Shown in pieces: positions 30,560 to 40,220 of a DNA stretch of 64,000 nt (position 1 is its first letter; every line of letters begins with the position of its first letter). A program made the translations under genes and the position numbers. The DNA comes from Oscillospiraceae bacterium. Lineage in GTDB: Bacteria > Bacillota > Clostridia > Oscillospirales > Oscillospiraceae. The stretch spans positions 62,001 to 126,000 of the forward strand of contig CADAUZ010000026.1 in the NCBI GenBank assembly GCA_902791215.1. Reading direction: 5' to 3'. The notes beneath the pieces are model-generated. The model ran no database searches and was not told the DNA's origin. It saw nothing but the letters and a program-made list of their open reading frames with translations.

Positions 30560-33500
30560 ATGGCCTTTGTGCATTTACATGTTCACAGCGAGTATAGCCT
30601 GCTCGACGGCGCGTGCCGGACGGAGAGGCTCCCTTCGCGCGCCAAAGAGCTGGGCCAGACCGCCGTCGCGCTCACCGACCACGGGGTCATGTACGGGGCC
30701 GTCGCGTTTTATAAGGCCTGCGAGGCGGCGGGTGTCAAGCCCATCATCGGCTGTGAGGTCTATGTCGCCCCCCACAGCCGCACCGACCGCGTGCACGGCG
30801 TGGACAACGAGTACTCCCACCTGATCCTCCTGTGCCGCAATGAGGTGGGCTACCGCAACCTCTGCTATATGGTGTCCGCCGCCTTTACCGAGGGCTTCTA
30901 CGTCAAGCCCCGCATCGACTGGGCGCTGCTGCATGAGCACGCGGAGGGCCTTGTGTGCCTGTCCGGCTGTCTCGCCGGGGCCATCCCCCAGATGCTCATT
31001 CACGACGACTACGAGGGCGCGAAGGCCAAGGCGCTGGAGCTGCGGGACCTGTTCAGAAAGGAATACTTTTTCCTCGAGATCCAGAACCACGGCATTCATG
31101 ACGAGGAACGGGCCGCGCAGGGGCTCATCCGTCTGAGCCGCGAGACCGGCATCCCGCTCGCCGTCACCAATGACGCGCACTATATCGACAAGTCCGACGC
31201 CTATTACCAGGATGTGCTCATGTGCATCCAGACCGGCAAGACCGTGGACGAGCCCAACCGCATGCGCTTTGAGACCCAGGAGTTTTACTTAAAGTCCGAA
31301 GACGAGATGCGCGCCCTGTTTCCCGAGCTGCCCGAGGCCGCCGACAACACCCAGAAGATTGCCGACATGTGCGACTTTCATTTTGAGTTCGGCAACTACA
31401 AGCTGCCGCGCTTCAAGCTCCCCCAGGGCGAGACGGACAGCTGGGCGTATCTGCGGAAGCTGTGCGAAAAGGGTTTTCAAGAGCGCTTTGCCAACAGGCC
31501 TGAGATCCACAAACAGCTTGACTATGAGCTGGACATGATCCACCGCATGGGCTTTGTGGATTACTTCCTCATCGTCTCGGACTTTATCGGCTATGCCAAG
31601 CGAAACGGCATCCCCGTCGGACCCGGACGCGGCAGCGCGGCGGGCAGCGTGGTGTCCTACTGCCTGCACATCACCGATGTGGACCCCATCAAATACAGCC
31701 TCTTCTTTGAACGCTTCTTAAACCCCGAGCGCGTCTCCATGCCGGATATCGACGTAGACTTCTGCGTCAACCGCCGGGGCGAGGTTATAGATTATGTAAA
31801 CCGTCTGTATGGCCACGACCATGTGGCCCAGATCGTCACCTTCGGCACGATGGCGGCGCGCGCCGCGATCCGCGACGTGGGCAGGGTACTGAACATGAGC
31901 TACGCCGAGACGGACGCGGTGGCAAAGCAGGTGCCCATGGCCCTCAATATGACGCTCGACGAGGCCCTGAAATTATCCAAGCCCCTGCGGGACATGTATG
32001 AGGGGGACGAGAAAGTCAAGCGCCTCATCGACGTGGCCAAGGCCCTCGAGGGCATGCCGCGCCACGCCTCCACCCACGCCGCCGGGGTCGTCATCACGGA
32101 CAGGCCGGTCTACGAATATGTGCCGCTGGCAATGAACGACGAGTCTGTGGTGTGCCAGTACCAGATGACGACGCTCGAGGAGCTGGGGCTTCTCAAGATG
32201 GACTTTCTGGGGCTTCGGAACCTCACGGTGCTCGACGACGCGGAGCGCCTTGTGCGCGAGAAGGAGCCGGACTTCCGCGTGGCGGACGCGCCGGTGGACG
32301 ACAAGGAGACCTTCGACATGCTGGCGGCGGGCCACACCTCGGGCGTGTTTCAGCTTGAAAGCGTGGGCATGACGAGCGTCTGTACCGGGATCAAGGCCAA
32401 GAGCATCGAGGATATCACCGCCATCATCGCCCTCTACCGCCCGGGCCCCATGGACTCCATCCCGAAGTTCATCGAGTGGTCCCAGCATCCGGAGAAGATC
32501 AAATACAAGCACGAGAGCCTGCGCCCCATCCTCGCCGTCACCTACGGCTGCATCGTGTATCAGGAGCAGGTCATCGAGATTTTCCGCTCCCTCGCGGGCT
32601 TTTCGCTGGGGCAGGCCGACAACATCCGCCGCGCCATGTCCAAGAAAAAGCACAAGGTCATCGACGCCGAGCGCATCGCCTTCGTCCACGGCGACGAAAA
32701 ACGCGGCATCGACGGCGCGGTGAAGCGCGGCATCCCGGAGGATGTGGCAAACTCCATTTATGACGAGATCCTGGACTTCGCAAGCTACGCATTTAATAAG
32801 GCGCACGCGGTTTCCTACGCGATCGTCGTCTACCGCACGGCCTACATGAAGCGGCACTACCCCCAGCAGTACATGGCGGCGCTGCTGACCTCCATCCTCG
32901 GCAACAGCGGCAAGGTCGCCGAGTACATCGCCGAGTGCCGGGAGATGGGCATCAAGCTCCTGCCGCCGGACGTGAACGCCTCGGGGGCAAACTTCACGGT
33001 GGCCGGGCAGAACATCCGCTATGGCCTTGTCGCCATCAAAGGCATCGGCTGGGGCGCCATCGACCAGCTGGTCGCAGAGCGCACGGAGAACGGGTCCTTC
33101 ACGGATTTTGAGGACTTCTGCCGCCGCATGAACGGCAAGGAATTAAACCGTCGGGCGGTCGAAAACCTCATCAAGGCCGGGGCCTTCGACTCCATGGGCT
33201 ATAAGCGCCGGGCGCTGATGCAGGTGTCGGGCGCGGTGCTGGACTCCATTGCCCAGTCGGCGCGGGACAATATCTCCGGACAGCTCGACCTCTTCGGCGA
33301 CTTTAACGACGAGGGGCAGAAGGCCCCGGCGGTCATCCCCATCCCGGATGTGGAGGAGTACTCCCCCATGGAGAAGATGCAGATGGAGAAGGAGACCACG
33401 GGCCTTTATCTGAGCGGCCACCCCATGGACGGCTACCGGGACGCGGTGCGGCGTATCGGCGCGGTGCCCATCGGGGCCGTGATGGGCGACTTTGCCGCCG

Positions 33501-34024
33501 AGGACGGGCCGCGCCGCTTCCAGGACAACCAGATGATCACCGTGGCGGGCGTGGTGGAATCCGCCCGCACGCGCACGACGAAAAACAACACCCTCATGAG
33601 CTACATCATGCTCGAGGACGACACCGGCTCCATGGAGCTCATGGCCTTCCAGCGCGCGCTGGACTCCGGCGGGGCTTACGTCAAGGATAACGCCGCCCTG
33701 CTTGTCAAGGGGCGTATCTCCGTGCGCGACGAGAAGGAGCCGCAGCTCATGGTGGAGACCATCCGTCCGCTCTCCGACGCAAACCTCCCGACGGAGAAGA
33801 GTGCCCCGCCGAAGGAAGCCAAGCTCTGGGTCAAGCTCAAAAGCGCGTCCGATCCCGAGCTTGAGCGGATCAAACTGATTTTGACCATGTTCCCCGGCAC
33901 GCAGCAGATGATCATTTACTGCGCCGAGGAGAAAAAACGCATCGGCGCAAGCTGCCTCATCCACGAGGGGCTGGTGCTGGAGCTGGAGGAACGGCTCGGA
34001 AAAGAGAATGTGGTGGTGAAGTGA
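30560..34024 (+). CDS. dnaE: DNA polymerase III alpha subunit, DnaE type
   Basis: A 1154-residue replicative polymerase. It opens with the PHP domain (FVHLHVHSEYSLLDGA, LTDHGVMYG). The family-C catalytic region is PDIDVDF with GRGSAAGSVVSYCL; then come YQEQVIEIFRSLAGFSLGQAD, a tandem helix-hairpin-helix part (GIKAKSIEDITAI..., GLVAIKGIG) and an OB fold (ITVAGVVESARTRTTKNN). It is full length for bacterial DnaE. AGGAG precedes the ATG. The stop overlaps the next start as TGATG. Confidence 0.96.
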   Translation: MAFVHLHVHSEYSLLDGACRTERLPSRAKELGQTAVALTDHGVMYGAVAFYKACEAAGVKPIIGCEVYVAPHSRTDRVHGVDNEYSHLILLCRNEVGYRNLCYMVSAAFTEGFYVKPRIDWALLHEHAEGLVCLSGCLAGAIPQMLIHDDYEGAKAKALELRDLFRKEYFFLEIQNHGIHDEERAAQGLIRLSRETGIPLAVTNDAHYIDKSDAYYQDVLMCIQTGKTVDEPNRMRFETQEFYLKSEDEMRALFPELPEAADNTQKIADMCDFHFEFGNYKLPRFKLPQGETDSWAYLRKLCEKGFQERFANRPEIHKQLDYELDMIHRMGFVDYFLIVSDFIGYAKRNGIPVGPGRGSAAGSVVSYCLHITDVDPIKYSLFFERFLNPERVSMPDIDVDFCVNRRGEVIDYVNRLYGHDHVAQIVTFGTMAARAAIRDVGRVLNMSYAETDAVAKQVPMALNMTLDEALKLSKPLRDMYEGDEKVKRLIDVAKALEGMPRHASTHAAGVVITDRPVYEYVPLAMNDESVVCQYQMTTLEELGLLKMDFLGLRNLTVLDDAERLVREKEPDFRVADAPVDDKETFDMLAAGHTSGVFQLESVGMTSVCTGIKAKSIEDITAIIALYRPGPMDSIPKFIEWSQHPEKIKYKHESLRPILAVTYGCIVYQEQVIEIFRSLAGFSLGQADNIRRAMSKKKHKVIDAERIAFVHGDEKRGIDGAVKRGIPEDVANSIYDEILDFASYAFNKAHAVSYAIVVYRTAYMKRHYPQQYMAALLTSILGNSGKVAEYIAECREMGIKLLPPDVNASGANFTVAGQNIRYGLVAIKGIGWGAIDQLVAERTENGSFTDFEDFCRRMNGKELNRRAVENLIKAGAFDSMGYKRRALMQVSGAVLDSIAQSARDNISGQLDLFGDFNDEGQKAPAVIPIPDVEEYSPMEKMQMEKETTGLYLSGHPMDGYRDAVRRIGAVPIGAVMGDFAAEDGPRRFQDNQMITVAGVVESARTRTTKNNTLMSYIMLEDDTGSMELMAFQRALDSGGAYVKDNAALLVKGRISVRDEKEPQLMVETIRPLSDANLPTEKSAPPKEAKLWVKLKSASDPELERIKLILTMFPGTQQMIIYCAEEKKRIGASCLIHEGLVLELEERLGKENVVVK

Positions 34025-35082
34025 TGGCAAAAAAGCATGACATCAATCTGGACTTTGTGCGGGCCGTGGCGGCGCTGTTCATCGTGTTCTCCCACTTTTT
34101 CGACAACACGGGGCTTTACGAGTTCGACACCGCCTTTCCCATCAAGCTCGCCTCCATCGGCCTCAGAATGATCGTGGGCACCTGTGTTGCGATGTTTATT
34201 ATGTTAACCGGGTATCTCTGTTCCGAGAAAAAGCTTTCGGCACGGTATTACCTCGGCTTTGTGCGCATTTATATCACCTATCTCGTGTGCAGCGCCTTTG
34301 CCTGGCTTGCCCGCGCTTTCCTCCTGCATGAGCCTTTGGGCCTGCACCGGATGGTCAGTGAGCTCATCAGCTTCGAGAGCATCGAGTACGCCTGGTATCT
34401 GCTGATGTACCTGGGGCTTTTCCTGATGATCCCGTTTCTGAATCTCGCGTTCAACGGTCTGGAGTCGAATAAGCAGCGGCTGGTGCTGATCGGGACCTTT
34501 CTGTATCTCTCCATCCTGCCGAGCATGCTGCACCGCCCGGTGCATCTCATGACCGTGTGGTGGAAAAACCTCTCCCCCATCGCGTATTATTTTACCGGGG
34601 CGTATCTGCACAGGACGCGCCCGCAGGTGTCGGCGAAGAAGGCTCTCGGTCTGCTGCTGGTGCTGGTGGCGGCGTTTGTCGGGATCGATGTGCTGCTGCT
34701 CGGGCCGGGCGGCGAATGGACCATCGAGGTAACAAAGCACGACCACTACCAGGGCTATGTCACGGCGGTGCTGTGCTTTGTGATTTTGCAGAACGCCGGG
34801 GCGGACCGCTTCCCCGAGAAGGTGCAGGCCGCGGTCAAGTACTTTGCGTCGCTTTCGCTGTCCATCTATCTGCTGTCCTGGATCACCGATGCGCTGATCT
34901 ACCCCCGGTTCAAGGCAGCGGTGCCGGATCTGAACACGCAGTTCTGGTATATGCTGCCCGTGGGGCTTCTGAGCTTTCTCGGCGCGGCAGTGCTGGCGCA
35001 GCTTGCGGACCGGATCATCAAGCCGCTTGACAGAGCCGTGCGCGGGCTGCTGGAAAAGTGGATCCCGGCTTTACGCACATAA
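34024..35082 (+). CDS. Acyltransferase family 3 membrane protein
   Basis: A 352-residue integral membrane protein of the acyltransferase-3 type: HDINLDFVRAVAALFIVFSH carries the early D, R and H; a MLTGYLCSEKKL loop follows and there are about ten hydrophobic segments. The ATG overlaps the dnaE stop, so the two are transcribed and probably translated together although they have no evident shared function. It is the third member of this family in the window. A terminator follows. Confidence 0.82.
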   Translation: MAKKHDINLDFVRAVAALFIVFSHFFDNTGLYEFDTAFPIKLASIGLRMIVGTCVAMFIMLTGYLCSEKKLSARYYLGFVRIYITYLVCSAFAWLARAFLLHEPLGLHRMVSELISFESIEYAWYLLMYLGLFLMIPFLNLAFNGLESNKQRLVLIGTFLYLSILPSMLHRPVHLMTVWWKNLSPIAYYFTGAYLHRTRPQVSAKKALGLLLVLVAAFVGIDVLLLGPGGEWTIEVTKHDHYQGYVTAVLCFVILQNAGADRFPEKVQAAVKYFASLSLSIYLLSWITDALIYPRFKAAVPDLNTQFWYMLPVGLLSFLGAAVLAQLADRIIKPLDRAVRGLLEKWIPALRT

Positions 35083-35084
35083 CA

Positions 35085-35112
35085 AAAACCACCTGCCGGA
35101 GCAGGTGGTTTT
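35085..35112. terminator. Bidirectional terminator between convergent genes
   Basis: AAAACCACCTGC pairs perfectly with GCAGGTGGTTTT across loop CGGA. Both strands have a T-run at the stem end, so it can serve the plus-strand acyltransferase and the minus-strand P-loop gene. Confidence 0.9.
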
Positions 35113-35131
35113 CCTGTTATATGAATCTATT

Positions 35132-35545
35132 TCAGATCAAATACTGCTTGAGTTCCTCGGGGCATTTCTCGCGGTCGGAGCTCATGGAGATCACGAACTC
35201 GATCTTCTCGCGCTCGGCGTAGTCAGCCAGCCACAGGATGAAGGCCACGACGTTTGCCTCGTCGCGGTCGTTGACGAGCTTATAGAAGTTATCAATAAAG
35301 AAGTGGGTAATGTCATAGTTGCCGGCGTGGATACCGGAGATGAAGCCCTTGAAAAATTCGTAGGTGCCGATGTCGTAGCTGCCGGCGTCAATGAGGCGGG
35401 CCTGATAGGGAATGTCGTAGGTGAGCTTGCGGTCCTTCTCGATGACGATCACGTCGCCCTCGCCCTCGCTGACAGCCTTGCAGACAAGGCCGACCAGTTC
35501 CTTCGTTTTTCCGGAGCCCTTGAGCCCCATGATAATTTTAAGCAT
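35132..35545 (-). CDS. Small P-loop ATPase-like protein
   Basis: A ~137-residue protein with Walker A GLKGSGKTK near the N-terminus. A GDVIVIEKDRKL strand follows, then THFFIDNFYKLV (Walker B-like hhhhD) and a C-terminal FVISMSSDREKCPEEL. It is the size of a minimal P-loop fold, similar in layout to twitching/thymidine-kinase-like small NTPases. Function unknown. The ATG at 35545 has GGAG at 11 bases; the in-frame GTG four codons earlier overlaps that site. Confidence 0.6.
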   Translation of the reverse strand: MLKIIMGLKGSGKTKELVGLVCKAVSEGEGDVIVIEKDRKLTYDIPYQARLIDAGSYDIGTYEFFKGFISGIHAGNYDITHFFIDNFYKLVNDRDEANVVAFILWLADYAEREKIEFVISMSSDREKCPEELKQYLI

Positions 35546-35688
35546 AATGACATGCACTCCTTTTTCAGTAAAGTATGTAATGGGATACTGTTGGTATTAG
35601 CTTACCATCTTTCCCGCTCGGACGCAAGGGGGGAGTTGTTAAAGTGAGGTAAATTTTGTTTTATGAGATCTAAAGGCGGTGCAGCCAC

Positions 35689-35835
35689 CTTGCCTCCCCC
35701 TTTGGGGGAGGTGGCATTCGCCGTCTCACGCAAGGCGAATGACGGAGAGGGTCCTTCGACTTGCTGCCGCGTCCGGCAGCCCTCTCAGTCACCAGTGTGA
35801 GCACTGGTGCCAGCTCCCCCAGAGGGGGAGCCAAG
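35689..35835. repeat. Palindromic repeat family 1, reverse orientation
   Basis: CTTGCCTCCCCC...GACGGAGAGGG, spacer, then CCCTCTCAGTCACC...GGGGGAGCCAAG: the canonical unit turned round as a whole. Confidence 0.85.
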
Positions 35836-35875
35836 GGGATAGCGCAAATTCCCGTTCTCATTCCCGCTCCGATTC

Positions 35876-35904
35876 TTGACTGTATGGGGCGGATATGATA
35901 AACT
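35876..35904 (+). promoter_or_regulatory. Promoter of the 2-hydroxyacyl-CoA dehydratase operon
   Basis: TTGACT, 17-base spacer, TAAACT (35899-35904), about 58 bases before the TTG start. Confidence 0.7.
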
Positions 35905-35962
35905 TTTCATCAGCACATACGTTTTCAATCGGTTTTAATAAACAGAAAAGAGGTGTACCTGC

Positions 35963-37150
35963 TTGAAGGATCTGAAACATCTGATCTACTTCGAGAACCT
36001 GCTGCAGGACGCGCAGAACGAGCTTGTGACCAAAGCCATCGAGGACGGAAAGCTTGCCCTGGGATATAACTGCTACTACATCCCCGAGACGCTTTTGAAC
36101 CTCCCCGGCTGCTTCTCGTCCAGACTGCGCGCGCCGCGCTGCACATCCACGGACGTGGCGGGCTATTACATGACCAACCGCACATGTCCCTACGCCCGCT
36201 CCATCCTCGAGCGCGCCATCGAGGGCGGCTACAATTACCTGAACGCTCTCTTCGGCGCGGAGTCCTGCGCCACCATGGAGCGCATGGAGGAGCATTTTGA
36301 GCTTCTGCACCCGGTGAAGAACGAGCGCTTCTTCTCCACCATCATGGACCCGCCCATGAAGGGCGACAAGAATAACCTTGAATACTACAAGGTACAGCTG
36401 CGCAAAAACATCCTGCTCCCGCTCCAGGAGCACTACGGCGTGGACATCTCCGACGAGGCCATCCGCAAGGCCATTGACGACCACAACGCCGTCAGCGCCA
36501 TCATCGAGGCCATCGGCGACCACCGCCGGGCCGCCAACCCCAACATCACGGGCTATGAGTTCCACGTCATCCAGCTGGTAAGCCAGGTCTGCCCGCATGA
36601 GCTGATCCTCCCCTACCTGCGGGAAACCCTGTGGGAGCTTGAAAAGCGCGAGCCGGAGCCGAAGTTCCCCTTCCGCGCACGTGTGGCCCTCGTCGGCTCC
36701 GAGGTCGACGATCCCGACTTTACCAAGCTCATCGAGTCCTGCGGCGCCATGGTGGTTGCAGACCGCTACTGCTTCGGCTCCTTCCCGAGCCGCGAGCAGA
36801 TCACCGTCCGCGACGGCGAGACCGCCTTCGACGCCGTGTGCCGCCACTATCTGCACTGGAACCAGTGCGCCCGCTTCATGGACGGCATGAAGATCGACCA
36901 GCGCCACCATGAGGTCGAGCGCCTGGTCAAGGAGTTCAAGGCCGACGGCGTCATCTACGAGAACATGAAGTTCTGCGAGTTCTGGAGCTATGAAAAGGTG
37001 CTGGCAAACCACATCTTCACCAACGAGCTTCACATCCCCTGCTGCACCATCGAGAAGGAATACGCCCTCGGCGCGGTGGGCCAGCTGCGCACCCGCTTCC
37101 AGGCCTTTATCGAGTCGCTGGAAATCAAGCAGATTCACGGAGGGAAATAA
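35963..37150 (+). CDS. 2-hydroxyacyl-CoA dehydratase, first subunit
   Basis: A 395-residue protein of the HgdB/FldBC/BcrBC family, whose two-subunit iron-sulfur enzymes remove water from 2-hydroxyacyl-CoA or reduce aromatic acyl-CoA by ketyl-radical chemistry. It has NRTCPYARSILERA (cluster Cys), HNAVSAIIEAIGDHRRA, VGSEVDDPDF and the C-terminal ENMKFCEFWSYEKV...IPCCTIEKEY, ending in LRTRFQAFIE. The start is TTG with AGAGGTG at 7 bases; no better ATG is near. It is cotranscribed with the second subunit (2-base gap). The substrate is not readable. Confidence 0.85.
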   Translation: MKDLKHLIYFENLLQDAQNELVTKAIEDGKLALGYNCYYIPETLLNLPGCFSSRLRAPRCTSTDVAGYYMTNRTCPYARSILERAIEGGYNYLNALFGAESCATMERMEEHFELLHPVKNERFFSTIMDPPMKGDKNNLEYYKVQLRKNILLPLQEHYGVDISDEAIRKAIDDHNAVSAIIEAIGDHRRAANPNITGYEFHVIQLVSQVCPHELILPYLRETLWELEKREPEPKFPFRARVALVGSEVDDPDFTKLIESCGAMVVADRYCFGSFPSREQITVRDGETAFDAVCRHYLHWNQCARFMDGMKIDQRHHEVERLVKEFKADGVIYENMKFCEFWSYEKVLANHIFTNELHIPCCTIEKEYALGAVGQLRTRFQAFIESLEIKQIHGGK

Positions 37151-37152
37151 CG

Positions 37153-38760
37153 ATGAAGTTTACCGATAAGCTCATAGACGCCGTCGACAAAAAGCTTGAG
37201 CGCTTCGACCCCCTGTGGCAGGCAGAGCACGGCGTCGGCGGCCAGCGCAGCCGCTACTACGACAAGACCGGCGTCGCCAAATGGCGCGAGTGGCGCGGCG
37301 TGAAGGACACCTTCTACGATTACTCCGCGTGGCTCAAGAACCTCGCCGCCATGGCGGGCATGGTCGCCTCCGCTCCCCTCCCCATCCTCAAGGGCTTCTG
37401 GGAATACCGCTGGATGGGCTCCTACCTCGGCACCTTCATGTTCATCGACAGACTCTTTGAGGGCTACCGCGGGACGGAGCTTCGCATCGCGCACATGAAC
37501 ATGTACGGCATCGTCCAGAACCTCACCAAGAAGATCGCCTTCATCCTCGCAAACGACAAGCGTCTCGGCGGCGGGCCGGACAGCGACAAGTGCATCCCCT
37601 TCGACGAGACCATCCCGCCCCTCTTCCTCAAGGGCTTCAAGGGCCTGACCCCCGTGCCGATGCAGACCCTGCCGGAGTTTATCATCTGCGACATCGACCA
37701 GCACATCGAGCCATACTACATCGACGTGGCCGAGTCCTTCGGTCTGGCAGCCGACGTATGCTCGCGGTGCGCGGCCGAGGCGGGCGTTGCGCTTGACGAC
37801 GCCTTCCCCATCCTCGGCAAGGTCATGCTCTCGACCAACATGCCCTGCAACGCGTCCGAGGCGACCTCCATGTTCCAGCGCCGCCGCATCGGCCTGCCCG
37901 ACTTCCCCGTCACCATGGCCATGCAGCACGCCGAGAAGGAGGCCATCCCCTACTCCCGTCAGGAGCTTCTCAACGCCATCGCCTTCGTGGAGGAGCACTA
38001 CGGCGTCAAGTACGACTGGGATACCTTCTATAAATACGCCGAGATCATGAACGAGCAGAACGCCATCGAGCTTGAAAAGTGGGAGATCTTCAAGACCCCC
38101 TACTCCGCCCTCTCCGGCATCGCAGAGACCCTCTACAAGCTCTATGAGTGGCAGTCCGCCAACGGCGCCGACCCCTACTTCAACAAGATCGACCGCAAGG
38201 TCATTGAGATCATGCGTCAGGCTTATGAGGACAAGTACCAGCCCTTCGGCGGCAAGACCCGCCACCGCGCCTTCCTGTGGGGGCCCTCGGCTGTTTACTA
38301 CACCGACTTCCCCACCTGGACGCAGAACTGCTGGGGCATCACCATCGTTTTGAACATGGACTCCACCATGGGCTACAACCAGATCGACACCTCCGACCGC
38401 GAGAAGGCCCTGGACGATCTGACCGCTCTGGAGCAGCGCGCCACCATGCGCCACCACGCCGTCGGCGGCTGGGACAACGTCAACGCCGTCTGGGACTGGG
38501 CCAAGAAGTTCAACTGCGACATGGTGCTCATGAACGACAACATCGCCTGCAAGGGCATGCTGGGCGTACACGCCATGATGGAGGAGCAGGCCCGCGACCT
38601 CGGCTTCCACTTCATCTTCATCGAGCATGACCTGGAGGACAGCCGCACGGTCTCCCGTCAGGACATGCGCAACTGCGTGAACAACTACATGTCCGTCGTG
38701 CTTAATGAAAAGCCCCTCGATCCCACCATCGTCGAATTTGACGACTCCCAGGCATACTGA
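37153..38760 (+). CDS. 2-hydroxyacyl-CoA dehydratase family, second (large) subunit
   Basis: A 535-residue partner of the upstream subunit, longer than usual (about 400-430), with an extra N-terminal ~120 residues. Candidate cluster cysteines are in LSTNMPCNASEA, QNCWGI and DNIACKGMLG. The family tail IEHDLEDSRTVSRQDMRNCVNNY is present. The adjoining gene encodes a small membrane protein rather than the ATP-dependent activator (HgdC type) that such enzymes need, so the activator must be elsewhere. Codon use suggests high expression. Confidence 0.8.
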   Translation: MKFTDKLIDAVDKKLERFDPLWQAEHGVGGQRSRYYDKTGVAKWREWRGVKDTFYDYSAWLKNLAAMAGMVASAPLPILKGFWEYRWMGSYLGTFMFIDRLFEGYRGTELRIAHMNMYGIVQNLTKKIAFILANDKRLGGGPDSDKCIPFDETIPPLFLKGFKGLTPVPMQTLPEFIICDIDQHIEPYYIDVAESFGLAADVCSRCAAEAGVALDDAFPILGKVMLSTNMPCNASEATSMFQRRRIGLPDFPVTMAMQHAEKEAIPYSRQELLNAIAFVEEHYGVKYDWDTFYKYAEIMNEQNAIELEKWEIFKTPYSALSGIAETLYKLYEWQSANGADPYFNKIDRKVIEIMRQAYEDKYQPFGGKTRHRAFLWGPSAVYYTDFPTWTQNCWGITIVLNMDSTMGYNQIDTSDREKALDDLTALEQRATMRHHAVGGWDNVNAVWDWAKKFNCDMVLMNDNIACKGMLGVHAMMEEQARDLGFHFIFIEHDLEDSRTVSRQDMRNCVNNYMSVVLNEKPLDPTIVEFDDSQAY

Positions 38761-38777
38761 GAAAGGAGAACGCAGAT

Positions 38778-38963
38778 ATGAAAAAGACACTTGCGTTCCT
38801 GCTGAAAGCCCTCGGCAAGCTGGTACTGATTGCGCTCATCCTCTTTGCCGCGACTTTTGCCCTCTACATCACCAACGGCGAAAACAAGCTGATCTACTAC
38901 GTCATCCGCCCCTTCCTCAACAAGCACTACGACGCCCAGGTCAGAGACAAGAGAATTGTATGA
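38778..38963 (+). CDS. 61-residue single-pass membrane protein
   Basis: A small protein with one transmembrane helix (about residues 12-30: KLVLIALILFAATFALYI) and a 30-residue polar tail. It follows the dehydratase by 17 bases with its own AAAGGAG and precedes a strong terminator, so it is the last gene of the dehydratase operon. No function is recognised; it could place the enzyme at the membrane, which is inference only. Confidence 0.7.
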   Translation: MKKTLAFLLKALGKLVLIALILFAATFALYITNGENKLIYYVIRPFLNKHYDAQVRDKRIV

Positions 38964-38966
38964 ACG

Positions 38967-39003
38967 CACGGCGGCGGGGAAACCCGCCGCCGTGTCGTTG
39001 CCT
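38967..39003 (+). terminator. Terminator after the dehydratase operon
   Basis: A perfect 12-bp GC-rich stem, CACGGCGGCGGG with CCCGCCGCCGTG, loop GAAA, followed by a moderately T-rich tail. Confidence 0.8.
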
Positions 39004-39023
39004 TTAAATCCCAAAACTTGCCC

Positions 39024-39052
39024 TTGTTTTTCTCCCTTCCCCATGATATAAT
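39024..39052 (+). promoter_or_regulatory. Promoter of the BMP-family binding-protein gene
   Basis: TTGTTT, 17-base spacer, TATAAT (39047-39052), about 64 bases before the start. Confidence 0.6.
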
Positions 39053-39115
39053 TTTTTCGCGGGGTTTTCCGCACATACAGCATTCGTCCAAAATTTATTT
39101 TATGGAGGAAAGAAC

Positions 39116-40120
39116 ATGAAAAAAATCATCGCAATGGCTCTCGTTCTGTGCATGATCTTCGCTCTGACCGTCACCGCTCACGCTGACGACAAGATCAAGA
39201 TCGGTATGGTCACTGACGTCGGCGGCGTCAACGACCAGTCCTTCAACCAGTTCGCATGGGCCGGTCTCCAGGCTCTGGCCGAGGAAGACCCCAGCTTTGA
39301 GGTCAACTACCTCGAGTCCAAGACCGATGCTGACTACCAGACCAACATCAACACCTTCATCGATGAAGAGTACGACCTCATCATCACCGTCGGCTACATG
39401 CTGGCTGACGCCACCCGCGAGGCCGCTCTCGACAACCCCGACCAGAAGTTCGCCATCGTTGACGACGCCACCAACGCCGATCTCGAGAACGTCGCCTGCC
39501 TGACCTTCGCGCAGGAGCAGTGCTCCTACCTCGTCGGCCTGATCGCCGGCTACATGACCCAGAGCAAGACCGTCGGCTACGTCCAGGGCATGGTCTCCGA
39601 CACCATGAACCTCTTCGGCGTGGGCTACATCTCCGGCGTGCTTGAGGCCTGCCCGGATGCCACCGTCCTCCAGTACAACGCCAACTCCTTCATCGACACG
39701 GCCGGCGGCAACACCGCTGCCAAGGACATGATCACCAAGGGCGCCGACGTTATCTACCACGCTGCCGGCGGCACCGGTGTCGGCGTCATGAACGCCTGCG
39801 CCGAGGCGGAGATCTGGGGTATCGGCGTTGACGCCGACCAGGCCGCTGTTCTCAACAACGACTGGATCATTTCCTCCGCTCTGAAGGACACCGGCGCCGG
39901 CTGCGTTGCCATCGCCAAGGACCTCAAGGCCGGCGAGTTCAAGGGCGGCGAGCACCACTACACCCTGGCTGACGGCGCGATCGACTTTGCCACCACCGGC
40001 GACCACATCCCCGCCGACGTGCTGGAGAAGGTCAACGCCGCCAAGGAGGCCATCATCGCGGGCGATCTGGTTGTCCCCACCTCCGTTGAGGATTGCCCCA
40101 CCTTCACGCTCAACAAGTAA
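39116..40120 (+). CDS. BMP-family ABC transporter substrate-binding protein
   Basis: A 334-residue exported binding protein of the BMP/PnrA (Med) family, which bind purine nucleosides. The signal peptide is about residues 1-24 (cleaved near AHADD). The domain has GMVTDVGGVNDQSFNQFAW, the family's opening signature, then GYMLADATREAA, DDATNADLENVACLTF and YHAAGGTGVGVMNA. Unlike most Firmicute members it has no lipobox cysteine, so it would not be lipid-anchored by the usual route. It precedes the matching ATPase and two permeases. Confidence 0.88.
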   Translation: MKKIIAMALVLCMIFALTVTAHADDKIKIGMVTDVGGVNDQSFNQFAWAGLQALAEEDPSFEVNYLESKTDADYQTNINTFIDEEYDLIITVGYMLADATREAALDNPDQKFAIVDDATNADLENVACLTFAQEQCSYLVGLIAGYMTQSKTVGYVQGMVSDTMNLFGVGYISGVLEACPDATVLQYNANSFIDTAGGNTAAKDMITKGADVIYHAAGGTGVGVMNACAEAEIWGIGVDADQAAVLNNDWIISSALKDTGAGCVAIAKDLKAGEFKGGEHHYTLADGAIDFATTGDHIPADVLEKVNAAKEAIIAGDLVVPTSVEDCPTFTLNK

Positions 40121-40140
40121 TTTATCCGTCATTCTCTCAG

Positions 40141-40168
40141 CCCGTCACCCTTCGGTGACGGGTTTTTT
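40141..40168 (+). terminator. Terminator after the binding-protein gene
   Basis: CCCGTCACC pairs with GGTGACGGG across CTTC, followed by six T. It would let the binding protein be made in excess over the ATPase and permeases, which have their own leader. Confidence 0.92.
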
Positions 40169-40220
40169 ATATTATTTATCGGATTCAAATAAGAAATGGT
40201 AGAAAAGAAGCGGTCAATGT

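Larger units (their letters stand above)
35546..35962. other. Intergenic region: repeat plus dehydratase promoter
   Basis: It holds a family-1 repeat (35689-35835) and the promoter of the dehydratase operon (35876-35904). I see no gene in the rest. Confidence 0.7.
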
